Position numbers and translations under genes: made by a program. From an uncultured Bacteroidales bacterium (lineage in GTDB: Bacteria > Bacteroidota > Bacteroidia > Bacteroidales > Muribaculaceae), in contig CALZQD010000126.1 in the NCBI GenBank assembly GCA_945828175.1, positions 1 through 5,561 on the forward strand: a stretch of DNA of 5,561 nucleotides, in the 5' to 3' direction. Positions 3,882 through 5,561 of the stretch are shown here, piece after piece. A model generated the notes under the pieces. The model was not told where the DNA came from. It made no database searches and worked only from the letters and a program-made list of their open reading frames with translations. Position 1 is the first letter of the stretch, and the number at the start of each line of letters is the position of its first letter.

Positions 3882-5561
3882 TCAGAGCGGTGCCGTGGCT
3901 TTTTCGAGCCATGCGCGGCTGTCGACGTCGAGGGCTGGCGATAGGGCGGCGCAGACTTTGGCGTGGTAGTCGTTGACCCAGGCGATTTCGTCGGCTGTCA
4001 TCAGCTTGAGGTCGAAGAGCTTGCGATCGAAGGGACAGAGCGTCAGGGTCTCGAACTTATAGAAGTCGCCGAATTCGGTCGTCATCGCAGGTACGGTGAG
4101 CACGAGGTTCTCGCAGCGGATTCCGTGGATGCCTTCGCGGTAGAGGCCGGGCTCGTTCGAGGTGATCATGCCGGGCGTCAGCGGGGCGGGGACGTAGTTG
4201 AGGCGGATGCTCTGCGGGCCTTCGTGGACGTTGAGGAAGTGGCCTACACCGTGGCCGGTGCCGTGGAGGTAGGTCAGACCGTGCTGCCAGAGGAAGCGGC
4301 GGGCGAGCGCGTCGAGCTGCATGCCGCAGGTGCCGGCGGGGAAGATGACCTGAGCAAGCGAGATGTGGCCTTTCATCACGAGGGTGAAGTCGCTGCGCTC
4401 CATGTCGGTCGGGGTGCCGAGGGCGATGGTGCGGGTGAGGTCGGTCGTGCCGTCGTAATATTGTGCGCCCGAGTCGATGAGCAGTAGGCCGGTGGGCTTG
4501 ATCTCAGAGCTTGATGCCTCGTCGGCTTCGTAGTGGACGATGGCGCCGTGGGGGCCATAGCCGGCTATGGTGCCGAAGCTTTCGTCGAAGAATAGGGGCG
4601 ATTCGGCGCGGTGGCGGCGCAGGATTTCGGCGACTTCAAGCTCGGTCAGGTGGCCGGCGGCTACGCGGAGTGAGATATCCATGAGCGAGTTGACCCTGGC
4701 GCCTCGGTCGCGGAGCATCGCCTGGCGGACGCCTTCGGTCTGGACGGCGTTCTTGCAGCCTTTGAGCATGGCTATCGGCGATGTGGCCTCGATGGTGCGG
4801 GTGCCGAGCAGCTCGAGCACGGCTGTCGATGTGCGTCCGGGTTCGACGAGCACGCGGGCTTCGTCGCTCAGGTTGCTGAGGAATGATTTCACTTCTGAGT
4901 ATCCTGCGACCTCGACTCTGGCCTCGTTGAGGTGGTCGATTGCGGCGACGTCGAGCTTGGCGCGGTCGATGAAGACGATGTTGCGCTCGGGCGAGAGGTA
5001 GAGAAATGCTGTCGCAACGGGGTTGTATTTCACGTCGTTGCTGCGGATATTGAGCGTCCAGGCGATTTCGTCGAGAGCCGAGATGAAAATCGAGGTGGCG
5101 TGGGCGCGTCCGACGCCGACGAGGATGTCGACAATCTTCTCGCGTGCCGTGCGGCCGGCATATTTGGCGTCGTGGGCGAAAATCTTGCATTGGGGAAGGG
5201 CGGGGCGGTCGCTCCAGATCTTGTCGATGACGTCGAAGTCGGTCGTCAGCATCAGGCCCGAGGCTTCAAGCTCGGCACGGAGGCTGCGGGCGGCTGCGAC
5301 TGACATCAGCATGCCGTCGACGCCGACCGTAGAGCCTGCGGGGAGTGTCTCGCAGAGCCATGTGCCGACCGACGGCGTCGATACGAGGCCGTCTTTCATC
5401 AGTTTGATTTCTGTGCCCGAAAGCTGCTCGGCTGCTTGCAGGAAGTAGCGCGAGTCGGTCCAGAGCAGGGCTTCGTCGGCTGTGACGACGAGGTCGCCGG
5501 CCGAACCGGTGAAGCCGCTCAGCCAGCGGCGGGCCTGCCAATGGGCGGCAAGGTATTCACT
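3882..5561 (-). CDS. Xaa-Pro aminopeptidase (aminopeptidase P, M24B), N-terminus outside window
   Basis: This metallopeptidase removes an N-terminal residue that precedes proline. The frame is open from the right edge (first codon 5561-5559) to TGA at 3884-3882, giving 559 residues. The ATG at 5399 is not the start, because the 54 residues before it are conserved family sequence: SEYLAAHWQARRWLSGFTGS and LLWTDSRYFLQAAEQL. About 30 more residues probably lie outside, giving the three-domain, roughly 590-residue form also found in eukaryotes (XPNPEP1-like) rather than the 440-residue E. coli PepP form. Counting from the first codon in the window, all five metal ligands are present: D363 (LIDSGAQY), D374 (DGTTDLTRT), H437 (HGTGHGVGH), E470 (TSNEPGLY) and E484 (IRCENLVL), plus H338 and H446 (VHEGPQ) of the active site. 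No signal peptide can be judged. The gene ends directly at repeat array 2. Confidence 0.93.
   Translation of the reverse strand, partial: SEYLAAHWQARRWLSGFTGSAGDLVVTADEALLWTDSRYFLQAAEQLSGTEIKLMKDGLVSTPSVGTWLCETLPAGSTVGVDGMLMSVAAARSLRAELEASGLMLTTDFDVIDKIWSDRPALPQCKIFAHDAKYAGRTAREKIVDILVGVGRAHATSIFISALDEIAWTLNIRSNDVKYNPVATAFLYLSPERNIVFIDRAKLDVAAIDHLNEARVEVAGYSEVKSFLSNLSDEARVLVEPGRTSTAVLELLGTRTIEATSPIAMLKGCKNAVQTEGVRQAMLRDRGARVNSLMDISLRVAAGHLTELEVAEILRRHRAESPLFFDESFGTIAGYGPHGAIVHYEADEASSSEIKPTGLLLIDSGAQYYDGTTDLTRTIALGTPTDMERSDFTLVMKGHISLAQVIFPAGTCGMQLDALARRFLWQHGLTYLHGTGHGVGHFLNVHEGPQSIRLNYVPAPLTPGMITSNEPGLYREGIHGIRCENLVLTVPAMTTEFGDFYKFETLTLCPFDRKLFDLKLMTADEIAWVNDYHAKVCAALSPALDVDSRAWLEKATAPL

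Noticed and set aside
3963..4487. Long plus-strand open frame opposite the aminopeptidase gene
   Set aside because: It is the antisense shadow of a well-conserved GC-rich gene; the product is low-complexity and valine/glutamate-rich with no family character.

Overview
The window looks like the chromosome of a member of the Bacteroidales, perhaps a Muribaculaceae-like gut commensal; the family-level guess is weak. The evidence is the set of short core genes (bS21, a XerC-type recombinase and a short HPF in a row), promoters of the Bacteroidota type (TTTG, about 19-20 nt, TAnnTTTG) upstream of rpsU and of the holin-like gene, the lack of Shine-Dalgarno sequences, and GC-rich genes separated by AT-rich spacers.

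Layout. From the left edge, the end of xseA and the whole of xseB (the two subunits of exonuclease VII) run rightward and overlap by 14 nt. They converge on a leftward gene for a small membrane protein of the phage-holin type. A repeat array fills the gap between xseB and this gene and runs into both reading frames. Positions 1101-1440 hold no gene: a leftward promoter for the holin-like gene, a group of GTATAC motifs, an orphan rightward -7-like box and a strong terminator. All genes to the right run leftward: hpf, xerC, rpsU, a gamma-class carbonic anhydrase homologue, and a large Xaa-Pro aminopeptidase (family M24) that continues past the right edge. rpsU, xerC and hpf form a translation/chromosome-maintenance cluster; rpsU has its own promoter and a probable terminator, and xerC has a weaker promoter of its own.

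The most unusual content is a composite repeat present in two copies (528-648 and 3739-3880). Each copy has the same order of three modules: a 7-nt tandem repeat of aattttg, a 9-nt near-palindromic unit ctaattggt, and a 7-nt repeat of gcattgt/gaattgt. The gcattgt module sits at the 3' end of a gene each time, in the same orientation relative to that gene (xseB, the holin-like gene and the aminopeptidase gene). In two cases it is translated, giving the odd C-termini of XseB (MHNA) and of the holin-like protein (MHNAQFTMHNHTN). At the convergent pair the two gcattgt modules form a long inverted repeat that could end transcription from both sides. Other oddities are a terminator-like hairpin inside the 5' part of xerC and a 136-bp segment bounded by inverted GTATAC-containing repeats. 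No phage, transposase, CRISPR array or defence system is visible.
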